DNA of 64,000 nt from positions 248,001 to 312,000 of the forward strand of contig JADJTR010000002.1 of assembly GCA_016711085.1 (NCBI GenBank). Direction: 5' to 3'. This DNA comes from Phyllobacteriaceae bacterium (GTDB lineage: Bacteria > Pseudomonadota > Alphaproteobacteria > Rhizobiales > Rhizobiaceae). Below, in pieces: positions 63,714 through 64,000 of the stretch. Both the position numbers and the translations under genes were made by a program. Numbering within the stretch: position 1 is the stretch's first letter; each line of letters opens with the position of its first letter. A model generated the notes under the pieces. It had not been told where the DNA came from and did not search any database. It was given only the letters and a program-made list of their open reading frames with translations.

Positions 63714-63998
63714 TCAACCTTTCCGCTTGGGTTCGCAACCAAAATCATCGGCCTTCACCGGATCGCGGCCCTTCGATGGGAGCGACCCGATGCGGCCCTT
63801 GGGATGGACACTGACGCCAACGGCTTCCAGCGTCGCGCCGGGCGGAAGCATTGTCGTCTCCGCGACAGCCTCACGCGCCCGCGCCAATTGTTTCTGCTCG
63901 GCGCGTTCGAGTTTGACGCCGGCGGCGGCCAGCGCGGCAACCGGATCGGCGATGAACGAGGCTGCATGGGAAGGGTCTTTCGCCAGCCAGCCCACCAC
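63714..63998 (-). CDS. Small NHLP/Os1348-like protein, possibly 5' partial
   Basis: At least 94 residues; the first codon in the window is GTG 63998 and the frame reaches the edge, so the true start may lie outside. The N-terminal part, WLAKDPSHAASFIADP followed by AALAAAGVKL, resembles the DPxAALAAAG segment of nitrile-hydratase-like leader (NHLP) and Os1348-type proteins, which precede modified peptides or secreted products. The C-terminal part (LPPGATLEAVGVSVHPKG, KADDFGCEPKRKG) is basic with a single Cys. It is tightly coupled to the large gene downstream. No function is assigned; the NHLP link is a motif-level impression. Confidence 0.5.
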   Translation of the reverse strand: MVGWLAKDPSHAASFIADPVAALAAAGVKLERAEQKQLARAREAVAETTMLPPGATLEAVGVSVHPKGRIGSLPSKGRDPVKADDFGCEPKRKG

Positions 63999-64000
63999 AG

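Noticed and set aside
1..64000. Prophage, insertion sequence or integrated element
   Set aside because: No transposase, integrase, terminal repeats or target duplications were seen. The single tRNA gene has no attached integrase or duplicated 3' end nearby.

Overview
This is a GC-rich, gene-dense chromosomal segment of an alphaproteobacterium, most likely a Hyphomicrobiales (Rhizobiales) member near the Beijerinckiaceae/Methylocystaceae type. The evidence is the gene content (IalB-like protein, ImpB/ImpC-type T6SS, ftsK-lolA-xth order, CenR-type regulator, gpsA-tsaD and hemC-hemD-mitofilin-hemY blocks), a perfect CtrA box before ftsK, and the alphaproteobacterial style of repeats. No 16S or species marker is present, so the genus is open. 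No gap between genes exceeds about 250 bp. I saw no phage, insertion sequence or CRISPR array.

Region 1 (1-19.2 kb) is an envelope and secretion block, all on the + strand. It runs: an M23 endopeptidase fused to a lytic-transglycosylase domain, a very large repeat-rich autotransporter, an IalB-family periplasmic protein, an OmpA-domain protein, then type VI secretion genes tssA, tssB, tssC, hcp, tssE, tssF, tssG and clpV. This supplies the sheath, inner tube, part of the baseplate and the disassembly ATPase. The membrane complex (TssJ/L/M), TssK, VgrG, PAAR and effectors are not in the window.

Region 2 (19.2-28.9 kb) is mixed metabolism and stress: leuD, a DUF998 membrane protein, a DAO-type flavoprotein, a CitE-like lyase with DUF1737, several exported small proteins, exported MsrA, an AhpD-like protein, OsmC, a UbiH-type hydroxylase and TesB. 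Region 3 (28.9-32.4 kb) is nitrogen control: glnK-amtB and a second amtB, each preceded by a sigma-54-like promoter. Region 4 (32.5-44 kb) is housekeeping: ftsK with a CtrA box, a damaged lolA, xth, a cNMP-binding protein, a CenR-like response regulator, an L,D-transpeptidase, small enzymes, gpsA, tsaD, hemC and hemD. Region 5 (44-61.5 kb) holds a mitofilin-like protein, hemY, TerB-like and amidotransferase genes, an MFS exporter, tRNA-Ala(CGC), YggT/DUF167, two tandem secreted paralogues, ppa, TPM/LemA proteins, pyridoxal kinase, carbonic anhydrase, an MltB-type transglycosylase and an amine-oxidase-type flavoprotein.

Region 6 (61.5-64 kb, - strand) is the least familiar part. A small protein with a DP-x-AALAAAG motif lies 6 bp upstream of a roughly 720-residue protein with a glycine-rich hydrophobic hairpin and a cysteine-rich C-terminus. 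This is the best candidate here for something undescribed.

A caution applies to the whole window. At least ten otherwise intact genes are interrupted by single-base indels, many in short homopolymers. The pattern looks like uncorrected sequencing or assembly error rather than biology, so frameshifted genes are annotated across the lesion.
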